Positions 1 to 11,810 of a DNA stretch of 64,000 nucleotides are shown here, in pieces. Below the pieces are notes generated by a model. The model saw only the letters and a program-made list of their open reading frames with translations, was not told the origin of the DNA and did no database searches. Position 1 is the stretch's first letter. Each line of letters starts with the position of its first letter. Source of the DNA: Zerene cesonia (lineage: Eukaryota > Arthropoda > Insecta > Lepidoptera > Pieridae); contig NC_052107.1 of assembly GCF_012273895.1 (NCBI RefSeq), forward strand, positions 3,844,001-3,908,000. Direction: 5' to 3'. Made by a program: the position numbers and the translations under genes.

Positions 1-370
1 TTCATTCATTTAGGCGCCGAAGAGTCGGCACGCGTACCCTTCTTACAGCGTCGTTAAATTATTCGAAATTAATTCTTATCGACAGAGAGCTAGAATTCAA
101 AATAAATAAGCGAAGAACAGTATAGATGAATGAATTAATAATAAAGGTAGCGATTGATTCGCTTTGATAATAATTACTACGATAGCAACGTTTGTGGGTT
201 GTACATTTATTGATTACAATTTCATAGAATGTTTTTGTTCAATGATTCGTTTTAATTCTCTTCTATGGGAAAGCCTATAAAGAGTACCATTTGCATTGAC
301 TGCTGTATTATTTTATTGCGGAAAGCATTTCTAGTAGTACTTTTTTCATATACTAGGTACCTATATCTCC
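1..370. other. Left edge, no feature seen
   Basis: The sequence is AT-rich apart from a GC-richer first 50 bases. On the minus strand it would be part of the AGAP intron downstream of the exon at 2093. No exon or repeat was recognised. Confidence 0.5.
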
Positions 371-560
371 TATCATACTAATATACTAAACGCGAAAGTT
401 TGTAAGTGTAATGGATGTATGCATGTACGGATGTTTGTTACTCTTTCACGCAAGAACTACTGAACTGATTGCAATGAAATTTGGTACGTAGATATCTGGG
501 CAACTGGAATAACACATAGACGGATTTTTATCGCGATATTCCTGTGGGTACAGGATTATG
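371..560 (+). mobile_element. Helitron-like element, family A (diverged, 3' truncated)
   Basis: It begins TCATACTAATATACTAAACG and shares the family A body (TCTTTCACGCAAGAACTACTG, AATTTGGTACGTAGA). It decays after CCTGTGGGTACAGG and lacks the hairpin and CTAG end. It is an old copy carrying many substitutions and a small insertion near 405-425. Confidence 0.7.
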
Positions 561-870
561 CAAAAAAGATTATGATTTACATGTTCATCAAATATTCCAT
601 AAGTATAACATTATGTTGTTGATTTAAGGGTGAAAAGGAAAGAACTTTTCAAACTTAATAACGTTTATTATTATTTCATTTCTAGTTAATGTCGCAATTC
701 ATCATGTCTTTTGAAAATTACACGTTCTTGGCATTGGTATCATTAGGATAATGAGGAGGGGGATCCTTTCAAAGACTCTCTTTGAGTATAAATAAACACT
801 AAAACACTGACAATGTTTTTACTAACTAAAACCCTACAGAGTGTTAAGTACATATTAGATATATATAATA

Positions 871-1070
871 CTAGCTGTGCCCCGCGGTTTCACCCACGTA
901 AGTCCGTATCCCGTGGGAATATCGGGATAAAAAGTTGCCAATATGTTATTCCAGTTGTCCAGCTGTCTACGTACCAAATTTCATTGCAATCGATTCAGTA
1001 GTTTTTGCGTGAAAGAGCAACAAACGCACACACATCCTTACAAACTTTCGCAATTATAATATTAGTAGGA
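871..1070 (-). mobile_element. Helitron-like element, family A (full length)
   Basis: The element reads on the minus strand from TCCTACTAATATTATAA at the right to GCACAGCTAG at the left. It has the 3' GC-rich hairpin (CGGTTTCACC) next to the CTAG end and sits between a host A (870) and T (1071), as Helitrons do. It matches the other family A copies in this window along its length. An extra copy of the terminal octamer (TAGTAGGA) follows at the right end. Confidence 0.8.
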
Positions 1071-1071
1071 T

Positions 1072-2092
1072 AGTAGGATTAGTGTTGTGTTTTACAAAAA
1101 TTTTAAAGTACTAGAAACAGTTTTGTTTTTAATACCCTAACTATCCAAAATAACCAATAAGAAAAAAAAAATTAAGTTGTTTTCTTGTCAGCGAGCGTAT
1201 AATCGATGAAAAATCGCTTTATGATGAAACCGAAACAAGCTCTTCAAATAAGCTAGTTATTACTCAGAAACGAGAAAAGTAATTTTAAACTGCCGTTTTC
1301 GCAATTAGTCCGAATTGCATCTCTATATAACTGAAAAAGCTTAGGTACTTTTACATTTTAATATAAAAAAAAGCTTTTTACTTTCAGAAAAAATGATATC
1401 AACTTTTTAAATTGAAGATCATGTTGCAAAAATAGTTATAGAAATTTTCGAAAGAATAAGTAATTGATTAATAGTAATAGTAATTTCTCCATGAGAAATC
1501 GGAACTGAAGAGACTTCAGATAAGAAATTGATGTAGCAGCATAATGACCCATCTCGAATAGCCGTGGTGAAGCCTGAAGGTAGTTTTGTACCTACACGGT
1601 ACACCTAAACTTCGCTCTACAAATATGTACTAAAAATACTCAAAGTTAAATAGACTAAATGATAACTTTTGGCTGTCCTTACAAGTGGCACAGGACACTG
1701 ACACATTCCTAATTAATGAATGAAACTGCCATTACGGTTGGCGTTAACACGGAAATCCTATTATACTACATTTTGTGCTACTTATGCTTATGTTATTTGT
1801 TGTGGGCGGTAAAATGAAATTAGCCCATACAGTACGCTTATTATATTGTAAACAAATTTTCAATATAATCTTGCAAAATTTGATAAATCTGCTTAAAATG
1901 AAATTATCTACATGGTAACTAATATTTAAAGTACAGAAGCTTAGTTTCGTAAAGGACATGAACAGGATCTGTATTTATATACTGCTAACAAAATTTGAAG
2001 TCAATATAAATAATGACGGATACAAGGCGGTACTTTTCTATCAATTTAAAATACAATCGCACTAATGTGAAGTAGTATAATAACACACTCAC
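1072..2092. other. AT-rich intronic stretch, nothing recognised
   Basis: Lies downstream of the AGAP exon at 2093. I looked for the next AGAP segment (AWVDAVIFVFSLE-like) on the minus strand and did not see it. Short ORFs are chance frames. Confidence 0.5.
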
Positions 2093-2178
2093 CTGCATTT
2101 CTGGAGGTCCACCTTCGTCCCTGATAAGCAAGAGATAGCTGTGGCCGTCGATTATTACTTCTTTCTTAAATCTGCCAC
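2093..2178 (-). CDS. CenG1A: AGAP / centaurin-gamma GTPase-domain exon (internal, partial gene)
   Basis: This minus-strand internal exon of 86 bases lies between an acceptor (…CGTAG at 2179-2180) and a GTGAGT donor (2087-2092). Read in the phase left by the exon at 3133-3279, it gives 28 residues beginning GRFKKEVIIDGHSYLLLIRD and ending EGGPPEMQ, with the first Gly codon split across the intron. GRFKKE and the LLLIRDEGG strand are hallmarks of the GTP-binding-like domain of AGAP/centaurin-gamma proteins. These are multidomain Arf GTPase-activating proteins (GTPase-like, PH, ArfGAP, ankyrin) that act on Arf at endosomal and Golgi membranes. The exon ends in phase 0. The expected next segment (AWVDAVIFVFSLE-like) is not found in 1-2092, so the rest of the gene lies off the left edge. 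Identification is by recognised family sequence, not by a search. Confidence 0.93.
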
Positions 2179-3132
2179 CTACGGAGATATAAAATGAATA
2201 AATATAAGAAAAACCATGCTTTAATTATTGTTTTTAAAGTTTTATGAATTAAATGTTTGATGAATAAACAAAATGTGTCGCATTTTGAAATGTAATTGAA
2301 ATAGCTTATATATCATATTTTTTGTAATTCATATTATTAATTTAATTATTAATTGGGAGATTCCTTGGTGGAAACTAGACACATTGATGGTTAACGGCCG
2401 CCAAATGGTCGCCAATCAGAATTCGAGAAGTTTTTACTTTGTGAATGAATAAAATTTATAATTTAGGAAGTAAGGAAGTAATCAAAAAAAGTGTTGAGTA
2501 GTTTTCAAATTATGTCGCATAATGTAGTTTTAGTGAAAAACTTATTAAACACAACTTCGCTTTGTATAGACCTGTGTCGGACTAAGAGTAAATAATGTGT
2601 AGGTAATAATTGAAATGGTATTGATGACCTACTTACATAGTTTTCCATCGGATTCCGCTAATGAAATAACCAAAAGTATTTTTATTTTTATATTAGATTG
2701 CCTTCAGTCCTAACAAAGGTCTATAATATGCTAAGGTGAGTATTTTATGATTACATAAAAACTGACGAAATTATTTTCCAATATAATCAGCTCTATCATT
2801 CATATTTTTTTTGTATTTGCTTACATCTAATAATCTAGTATTCTAGTACAATAATACTTATTATTGATTATGTTATATTATAAACAGCTACATCTATTCT
2901 ACACTTTGAAATAAATCTATTAGTATAGCGCCACCTATACGAACGTTTAAACATAAATGATTTAACAAGCTTTCGGAAAGAGATATTGTTTACAATGTTT
3001 TCGGTAGGTGGCGTTGTTTTCAAAAGCATTCAATTTATTGCGTAATGTTTTAGTTTACATTTTTCTTATTGACGATTTTTTAATATTCAATGAAATAGTT
3101 AATTTTAAACGAAATACGTATATTTCACTCAC
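2179..3132 (-). other. AGAP intron between the two GTPase exons
   Basis: A 954-base AT-rich intron bounded by a GTGAGT donor (3127-3132) and a CGTAG acceptor. It holds one short inverted pair (GCGCCACCTA near 2930 and TAGGTGGCG near 3006) that may be the ends of a small relic repeat. Nothing else was found. Confidence 0.85.
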
Positions 3133-3279
3133 CTTCCGGACTTTCTTCTTGCATATACGCCCCAGTTAAATATCGATGTACTAGGGCCGATTTGCCACTA
3201 TCTGGGGATCCTAAGACCCCAACACGCAATTCTGTTACTCCGCGTGCCGCTGTCCATTCTTGACTATTCACGAATGAAT
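3133..3279 (-). CDS. CenG1A: AGAP / centaurin-gamma P-loop exon (internal, partial gene)
   Basis: This 147-base minus-strand exon runs from an acceptor (ATTCCAG, 3280-3281) to a GTGAGT donor (3127-3132). It starts with two bases of a split codon and then encodes 48 residues: SFVNSQEWTAARGVTELRVG, then VLGSPDSGKSALVHRYLTGA, then YMQEESPE. SFVNSQEW, the Walker A motif GSPDSGKS and ALVHRYLTG identify the GTPase-like domain of AGAP proteins. The split first codon becomes Asp (GAT) when a G-ending exon is joined, as in the family's (D)SFVNSQEW. It splices with exact phase to 2093-2178 across a 954-base intron. The Walker A spacer (SPD) is somewhat unlike the SLSS/NLSS type I remember for other AGAPs. 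The lysine and serine that contact nucleotide are intact. Confidence 0.95.
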
Positions 3280-4085
3280 CTGGAATGAAGAAGAAGCTTT
3301 TGAGATTTAATTATATAATTATTATAGTATGAAATTCGGCATTATTAGTACATAGTTTTGGTAGTGTTTATCCGAAATAAACATACCCACTTCATTTAGT
3401 TTAGTTTTAACTTAATTTTTTTTGCGTTTCAGGCGCTAGATATTATAAAATATAGTAAATTTGTAAGTCAGTTAAGAGAACTCCAACAACAATAAAAAAA
3501 TCATTATGCAGTATGCAGGTATACGTATTAACTAAGTAGGTACCTACTTCAGAAAATGTGAATGTATTTTCTAATGCGAAAATAATAGTCAGTGTCATCC
3601 GTTCATCACTACTTCGGTTAATTATTTTATAATCGTCAATCTAGACAAGCGACCCACTGCGCTTCAACAGCGAAATTGGATTTTCTAGGAAAATAAACAG
3701 TAATATTATAGCATTAAGTCTAAAATAAATATAAAAAATTATGTTAATTAGACATTTGTATAAACTTATAGCTAACTAGATCTTAAGGAAAATTCAATGT
3801 TCTTGGATAGGTTTTTCTTTGGTTTTTTGTTCCTAGGAAATCATTTAAAGATGGCTTTCAAATAAAGAAAAAGCCTTATGAAAAATGACGACGAAAAAAA
3901 GAACCTAAAAAAAAGTTCAAAGGAGACTAATTATATTAAATGCTCTATAAAAGTTTTAGAAAACCTACAGAAGTTTAAACAAAAGAAAAAGTTTAAATAA
4001 TTGTCGCATTTTGTGTCAGTCATAGCTAGTAAGTGTAGAAAAAAAAAACTCAAATATTGTATTATATTTTTAGACATTGTGACTT

Positions 4086-4161
4086 ATTGTGGGATTCGAG
4101 CACGCTTCGGCACGAATTGGGCCAGCTCGCACCGGGGAAGTACCACACCCCCACAGAAAAC
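4086..4161 (-). mobile_element. Family J repeat end, cut by an assembly gap
   Basis: These 76 bases are nearly identical (about two differences by eye) to the reverse complement of the GC-rich end of the copy at 39440-39748. The match stops exactly where the N run begins. The rest of the element would be expected inside the gap. Confidence 0.7.
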
Positions 4162-4234
4162 NNNNNNNNNNNNNNNNNNNNNNNNNNNNNNNNNNNNNNN
4201 NNNNNNNNNNNNNNNNNNNNNNNNNNNNNNNNNN
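4162..4234. other. Assembly gap (73 N)
   Basis: The N run starts exactly where a family J repeat would continue. Any ORF crossing it is spurious. The unknown bases lie inside the large AGAP intron. Confidence 0.99.
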
Positions 4235-5790
4235 GACAAATTGCGTAATAATATCTGTGTTAATATAAAGACCACGTACAAGAAAAGACATTGAATGCCG
4301 TAACACGGCGCTTTCTTATTTTCTATTCAATAAAAACTAAATGGTTTTGTGCAATGGTTGCGTAAGTGCACATCGCTGTTTTCAACAATTATTTGCGCAA
4401 ATATATTTTATGTCATCTGGCACATCACACGATTGAATAATGAAAATATCGAAGTACCTATACTGGCATTCCGTCCCGGCTTCGTCCGTGGTATATAAAG
4501 GCTCAATTCATAGCACTAGAAAATCACGAACATTTCTACCAGTGAAACAATTTTTGAAATCGTTCGACAGTTCAAAAAAATAAACAAACTCATCAGCACT
4601 ATATTATTAAATAAGTATAGATAAATTGAGACATGAATTGCATTTCGATATACCTACATTTATGAGTCGATTATTAAAATATAAACCATGCGTTTTGCAA
4701 TTTAGATAATAGGTTTGACAATTTAAAACTTTTAAAACTTTCATAACAGAAAGCTGTTCGAATAAGTCCAAAACATAATGTATATTTTATCGTTATATTG
4801 TCTTATTAGACTTAAAAACTGCTCTGATTAGACTCAAAATCTTATAAATAAGCAATAATATATTTTAAGCCATGTAAACATATAAGCATAATAATATGCT
4901 TCGATCAGCAATTTATATATTATTATGCACAGGGGCCATTCTAATCGTGTATTTTTAATCATCCGTAACGACTCGGTTTTTCAAGAGTTTACTGTGACGA
5001 ATCGAAACCACGTATTGAGGTTTAGAAGCCTAACTTATTACATTGCTAAGCTTGACACGAACGAGATTCACTAAAAACATTAGCAAAAACTTTTTAAAGG
5101 CAAAAAGATTCACTAAAAACTTTTCAATCGAGAGATTTAAAACGTTTTCGTGAATAAAACTACAGTTTCACGGATATAAAAAGCGTGATACTTTTTAGAA
5201 TTTGCAATAAATGTCCCACGTTGTATGAAAATACGGTAAAAACTTTAACTAATACACTACAGTTAACTCTAAATGTGTACTCACAACCAGCTATAATTTA
5301 TGGCTGGTTCAACACTGCAAACAAGACAGGCCATCACAATAAATCAATGCATAACTTGTTCCGTCAATAAGGCAGTGGGGTACTCCAGACCCCTTTTCAA
5401 CCTAAATACGATCAAACACACATTTCACACATTTACGACGCTATAAACCTCCCGTCGCGCGCTTAATGGGCGGGTTAATTTCGGTTTATGAATTCTTAAT
5501 TCTCAATAAACTTTTTCTCTCCTTATACCCTTGTCGTACTCTATGGAGTCGCAAGGTGAAAAATGATTTATTAGTATAGTTATGGGAAAACATTTTGTTA
5601 TTGTTAGGTATTTTGTAGGCGAATCTAATAATACTACGCTTCAATACGGACTTGCTAATTATTAGTATGGGTATTATTAATGTTATCTGTGGTATTCTCG
5701 AACTTTATTGCTTCATGACATTTTATTTTCTTTACACTTCGTCAAGGTTAACCTGACCTTAACTCGACTTTTACACGGATTGCATTTTAC

Positions 5791-5950
5791 GAATAGGAAT
5801 ATAGGATAAAAAGTTGCCTATATGTTATTCCATTTGTCTAGCTGTCTACGTACCAAATTCCATTGCAATCAGTTCAATAGTTTGCGCGTGAAAGAGCAAC
5901 TAACACACACACATCCTTACAAACTTTCGCATTTATAATATTAGTAGGAT
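5791..5950 (-). mobile_element. Helitron-like element, family A (3' truncated)
   Basis: The minus-strand copy has an intact TCCTACTAATATTATAAATG start at the right (about 5930-5949). Its body is recognisable through the TTGGTACGTAGACAGCTAGAC region to CCTATATTCCTATTCG. The 3' hairpin and CTAG are missing. Confidence 0.75.
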
Positions 5951-6627
5951 AGAATAATTTTTGCAGTATACTTTTGTCAATATACAAGTGGTTTTATCAT
6001 TCACGCCTAATAATTCAACGTGTACACGGTATGAACGCATTCCTAATTCTGTGTTTTCTCGTCATTATAATATAGATATAATACGAAACAATAACACTCA
6101 CTAAAACACTAATGTAACAAGTAATCATTTGAGTTATAAAATGTCGATCAAACATTCAACACAGTTCCTTAATTTGCATGCTAGTTAAACAATTTAAAAA
6201 TGCGAAACGCTCAAGTTAGTTACAGCTAATTGCATTTCTGTTTTAAGAACAAGCATCCTCTAAGAGCTGTAAACATTTAGCGTGAAATAACGCTCTTTAG
6301 CACATTTGCGAGCCATTTCCTGACTAATTTGCTTTTAGCGAGGCACATTTAGTTTTACTGCTAGCGATGGCTGATAGCTTGGTTACAGTACAGCTACAGT
6401 TTCAGTCAGATACCAACGTAACCACATATATTTAATGTTATATGAGAGATGTATGGTAGTCACAGGTTTATTCAAATGTTTTGTGTGTTATGTTATTTGA
6501 AATACAAAATTTATAAAACCAACCAAATTGTATTTAATACAAGTGAAAAAGAATTAAGTTATTATTCGATTCTCCTTTTTTGTTATTATAAAAGATGACG
6601 AAATTAATTTGAAGGGTTTGGTTTTAT

Positions 6628-6781
6628 TGATCTTTTACCCACGGTATTTGAAGTTTAATCTATGTTATTATACAAACAAACCATCTTCATGAATCACTTT
6701 CTATTAAAAAAAAATCATCAAAATCTGTTTCGTAATTTTAGTAATTTAAGCATGCACACACAGACTTTGTTTTATAAGGAG
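6628..6781 (-). mobile_element. Helitron-like element, family C (old copy)
   Basis: It aligns by eye with the copies at 27047 and 31270: a decayed CTTTTACCCACGG end, CCATCTTCATGAATCACTTTC, an A-run, CATCAAAATCTGTTTCGTAATT, and AGACTTTGTTTTATA. The CTAG is mutated to GATC-like sequence. Confidence 0.55.
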
Positions 6782-9700
6782 AAACGTTAACGCTATAAAC
6801 GATAAAATAATTAAGTCAATATTACGTTTTAATATTAGTAGTGCTGGTGACGAATAATTTTAAAACAATGATGAAAAAATCGATTCCACGGTTTCCGCTT
6901 CGCCATTGAAATCGCAAATAGGATTTGTTTTAGTAAGACCTCGTTTTGGAAGGCCACTTGAAAATAGTCACGAAGCTAATCTATTGTTTATAAACATAAA
7001 ATAATGTACTTTTGAGCAAACCTGTTTTTCTGCGACACAGTTTTTATTTAACTACAATTTTTTTGCAGAATCGCCGAAACGATTATAGCCTTGTTTTTTT
7101 TTAATAAGTTTAAGATGAAGGAATAGAAAATTATTAAACAGTTAATAAATACGTGCAATTCCATCTTTAATCGACCTTAAATGCACTGGAATCGAAAAAT
7201 CTATGTCAATCACCTAAAAATGTATTTTTAAGTATCAACATATAACATCGTGGTTTTATACAATCTGATCGATAGTCACAGAAGCGATGAAGTCATACTC
7301 TTAATTGTAAACCAGAGATCAATACAGACTACTCAAACTCGGTAGTAAATTAACGTTTACAAGACACGTCCGAACTACAAAATGTTATTCATGATCATAA
7401 ATCAGATTTCGCTTTTCATCTTCATCGGGAGCGTGTGACGTGAATTGTATTTAAAATAGAGCGTGAGACACATCTGCCGCCTACTTTATACAATTTAGAT
7501 ATAAAAACTGCTTAAAGAGATCGAAATAGATACAATTTTATCGCCTATGAAATAGTTCTAAGCGCTATTTTCGCGTACAGATCGATGACCGATAGATATT
7601 TGTGGCAAAAAATATTGGTCGCCTAAAAGTGTGTCCACTTTGGTCCACGCGGGAACAATACTTAAGGGCTTGTGTTATACAATATCGTTGAATTATTGTA
7701 TCGTTAAATTTATAGCACGGTTACATAGGTTGAAAATACATCTAAGGAGATACAACCTTCAATAAAATGCAATAATAAACGAATTACTCATAAAACCTTT
7801 TTAATTTATTTCAAGTAACGATACAGGGCAACATTGTACAGGTTTTATTTTAATTTTTTTAATATGATCTTTTTAGCATAACAAATATGTTTTATAGATT
7901 GCAATAAAATCATGAGCTCAGTTTTGATGATCTCAACATGATATTTAGAACATCTGGTAAGATATTTTATTTATTTATATGTAGCATTTATTTGTATGTG
8001 TAACATTTATGCGCATTTAAGAAGCTAGAATAGCTATTTTTACCTTATTTTAATTAAAAATTTCTATTTAATACCTTTATGCTCACTAAAATATTATAAT
8101 AACACGATTTTAGCGCGTCTAGATATAATAGAAGCCTAACAAAATTATATAACCTTGCGAATGTCACCAAGCCTGCGGGGGCTTGGCGGTTTGACCTACT
8201 GAAGCCCCCTAACGCCGGATTAGGGGTACGAAATCGGAAAAAGGGGTAATGGCCATTTGACATCGTGACTTCCGCCCGTTTTTAGCTTATCTAAATGGAT
8301 TCTATCGAGGTTAAAGGATAAATATTGTGAATGCAAAATAGTCAAACAATATATGTGTTAACCATTTTTTTATTTGGTAGTCAATTGTACACAGGTATGA
8401 GTTTCAACTAATGCTATTAATATTTTAATTTAAAAGAAATCAATATTTTAAATATAGTTGTGTTGAATCATCCCACATTCAGTTTACAGAATATATGTAA
8501 CTTATATCCATAAACAAATATTATAGAAGTAAACATTCTACAAACACGAACTTTAAAAACTACAAACTTTTTCTTCGTAATATATTTTATATTTTTTAAT
8601 TTAGTAGCATCATTTCTAGGTATATCTAGAACCTTTATAAAACATACCACCTGGTCGATATTCAACAAATCGCAATGGAAATACACCATCTGAGAATTAA
8701 TTAAACATCAAAACATTTACAGTACACCCAGCTCCTTCTAACAATAAACGGCAAGGACGTACACACGCTGCATTTCGTTATTGCAAACTCTCGAGAGGAG
8801 TAATTTAATTAAATCGAACAATAACCGACTGTCTGTCTTGCCATACATCTGCTTGCTCTGATTCGGGTACCTGTATAACATCTGCCATCGGACCAGAACA
8901 CCTTTTGTGCGATCCCTTCGCGAATAGATTACGAAATCTTTAGTCGCGCGGCAAGCGAAACCCTATTCTTTGCTAGTGACGCAATCGTTTATCGACCTTA
9001 TCGATGTTGTGATGTGAGAAGATATCGATGGATCAGTTGTTTATTTCCTGGTATAGATTTTATCGTTTATTGCGCTGAGGGTGATCTGATTTATATTTAA
9101 GTTTATTCTTATCTTATGAAATTATTATTACTTTAAAACCTGAAACCTAAATTTAATACGTGCAATAAAATTGTTAATCTTTAAGTAATCAGATAAAAAT
9201 AGCAATATTGCAGTTAAATTATTGTGCCATCACCCCCTCCACCATCATCATTATCAGCCTTAAATTGTATCATTTGTTTTTAAAATGAGGTAATATATCA
9301 ATATCAACTATCTAGATTATCATGGATAACCTGAATACAGAATGAAAATATACTGCAAGAATTTTTGAGGGCATTTAACAAATTCAGCACACAGCGTATA
9401 AATAAGATGATCTAAATCCGATAAATATTATAATCTATACTTATGCTACGTTACACATAGATAAGAAATTGGGAGTATAGCTGGTCTTATCTTTATCTCA
9501 AACACGGAAATCTCTTTTGTTTGATAGAAGCTAGAAAAAGATAATCGGTTCGCTGTTCAGTAATCGTTTCATATTATTCCTCAAAAGAAGTTAACCTACA
9601 TCAATAATTATTATCGATTATCGATAAATCCAGTTCCTGCATCACTAAGTGCGTCCCCACAACAAGACCACCTCTCAATGTTCATAATTATATGTTTTCC

Positions 9701-11610
9701 GATACGTGAATTTCTTATTCGTGTGGATCATTATTAAGTCATTATTGTCGGTTACCCGGCGACGCCCACATTTTTTCTCAATCAACAATAAACGGGGGGC
9801 TCTTTCACACGGTGTAATGATGTTTATATTATGGTTAATGACAAAACAGTATGAGAAACGAAGAGACGTCAAGGAGGTTTATTTCTTGTCTGATGTAAAT
9901 TTTTTCGATACTATTTTATAAATAAAACATTTCAGTTCATATATTCAAGTACACTTCAATAACTAGAATGTCATCATGTTGACAATTGCCAGTTTATTTT
10001 CAAACTGCTGAGGTAATTTGATGAATTTTAATATTCAGATTTAGGGGAAATATATGCTGGCCTAAATAAAGACACATTCATTCGAATCATTTTAAACTTT
10101 CAATGCGAAAACATTACGGAAGAAGAATTTTACTATAGATCCTAAATGTCTGAATAGAGTTCGATTACATTTTATGTGCCTTTTTTAAACTAAACTTTTT
10201 CAAACTTCTTTGATGTGTATGTACACTTCATTCTTTTTTTTTAATTTCAATTATTGTTTTCGGCCAAGTTTCAACACGATAGCATTCCACAACATAGTAA
10301 CACAACACGCGGGCGGTTCCCGCGCTAAGTGGGCACTTGAATCAAAACGCGTGCTTGCCAGCGCTATTTCGCGATTGATTCGATGAGGGACAATCGTTTC
10401 CGTTTCCTGCTCTACATGAGCACGTGCGACGTTTTCAAAATGCGTCGGCATTCGAACTTTGAATGTGGAATCGGGACCAATGTAATATTTATACCTTCAT
10501 ATATGTATATGTTTAGGAACGCTTCCTTATTACGTATAAATGTAGTATTAACTGTTCATTCTGTAGAGGGGGTAACTTTTTAAAAAACATTAGTGTGCAA
10601 TTGACGTCCTGTGTAGTGGCTATTCTTTAGTATTAATATACACGAACTACACATTTTTATTGCAATTTGCAACGTTTCGCAGTCGATTAATTTAATAATG
10701 TCCGTAGGTTAACTGATAGATTTATTAGTCTATTATTTATTTTAAATTTAGTGTAAGTATTAATATTGAATTATTAAAAGTATACAATGCTTGGATGTCA
10801 ATCGTATAAAACACTTGAGTCATTTATACTTAGATGCGTTCAGAATGCCAAGTTTCCCCGATCATTAAACTAACGAGCTCATAATAACTAAGCTAACTTT
10901 TCAAAATAGAGTAGAAAAACTACATAAAGCGATCCTTAAAGTCACATTTCCACAGGACAATAAGGTCCATCTCATCGTTGCAATTTTCCGGCCCATTTCA
11001 CGGCGCCCTAACGAGATTGCGTTGTCTTTTAAAAAGTAAGTGGGTCAGGCAGTCAGGCGTCACGTCACTGGCGACCTCTAGTCCCAGCGTGGCTTTCACA
11101 ATTGGCTTGACGTTCCATTTTTAAAATCCCGCATTTACAGCCTTCGCTCGCTACAGGAAAATTGGAACGGACGGACGGACCGCATTACTTTCAGTTTACC
11201 CTGTTGCGATGTAGGCAATGACTTTTTAAAGTAGCATGATCGTGAGAATCAAATATGACAGGTGTGTGTCAAAATTGTATTTTAACTTTAATTTAATTTC
11301 AAACTGGAGTAAAAAAATCTCTTATATCTAGTATTTTTAATATTTTTTATAATAACTTCAGATCGTCTTGGATATTGTTTTCAAACTGTAGTTACGACTT
11401 CTCACAACTATACTAACAGTCTTTGTTAGCACAACTGCGGCGAAAATGATTGGACTTTATAGCTAAACGTCTGAATAGACCTTGCTTAATTAAATGTAGC
11501 AGGATGAGTTGCCAAGGTAAATATGCCTTTAAGATTAGAAAATAGTTTCAGAAGGTCATCAATATAACTTTTTTTTTTAATAGAACATATTTCTTGTACT
11601 TTATTAATAA

Positions 11611-11810
11611 CTAGCTGCGCCCCGCGGTTTCACCCGCGTTAGTCAGTGTCCCGTAAGAATATCGGGATGAAAAGTTGCATATACGTTATTCCAGTTGTCC
11701 AGTTATTTACGTACCAAATTTCATTGCATTCGGTTCAGTAGTTTTTGCGTGAAAGAGCAACAAACACACACTCATCCTTACAAACTTTCGCATCTATAAC
11801 ATTAGTAGGA
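11611..11810 (-). mobile_element. Helitron-like element, family A (full length)
   Basis: The element is complete from the CTAG end with GC-rich hairpin at the left (11611) to TAGTAGGA at the right (11810), between host A and T. It lies in the large AGAP intron, in the opposite sense to the plus strand and so co-oriented with the gene. Confidence 0.83.

Noticed and set aside
813..1001. Repeated short ORFs with CAPRFHPRKSVSRGNIGIKS-type peptides (also at 27577)
   Set aside because: They are translations of the Helitron family A sequence, not genes.
4001..4306. ORFs across the 73-N gap on both strands
   Set aside because: They are artefacts of the gap and of a family J repeat end.
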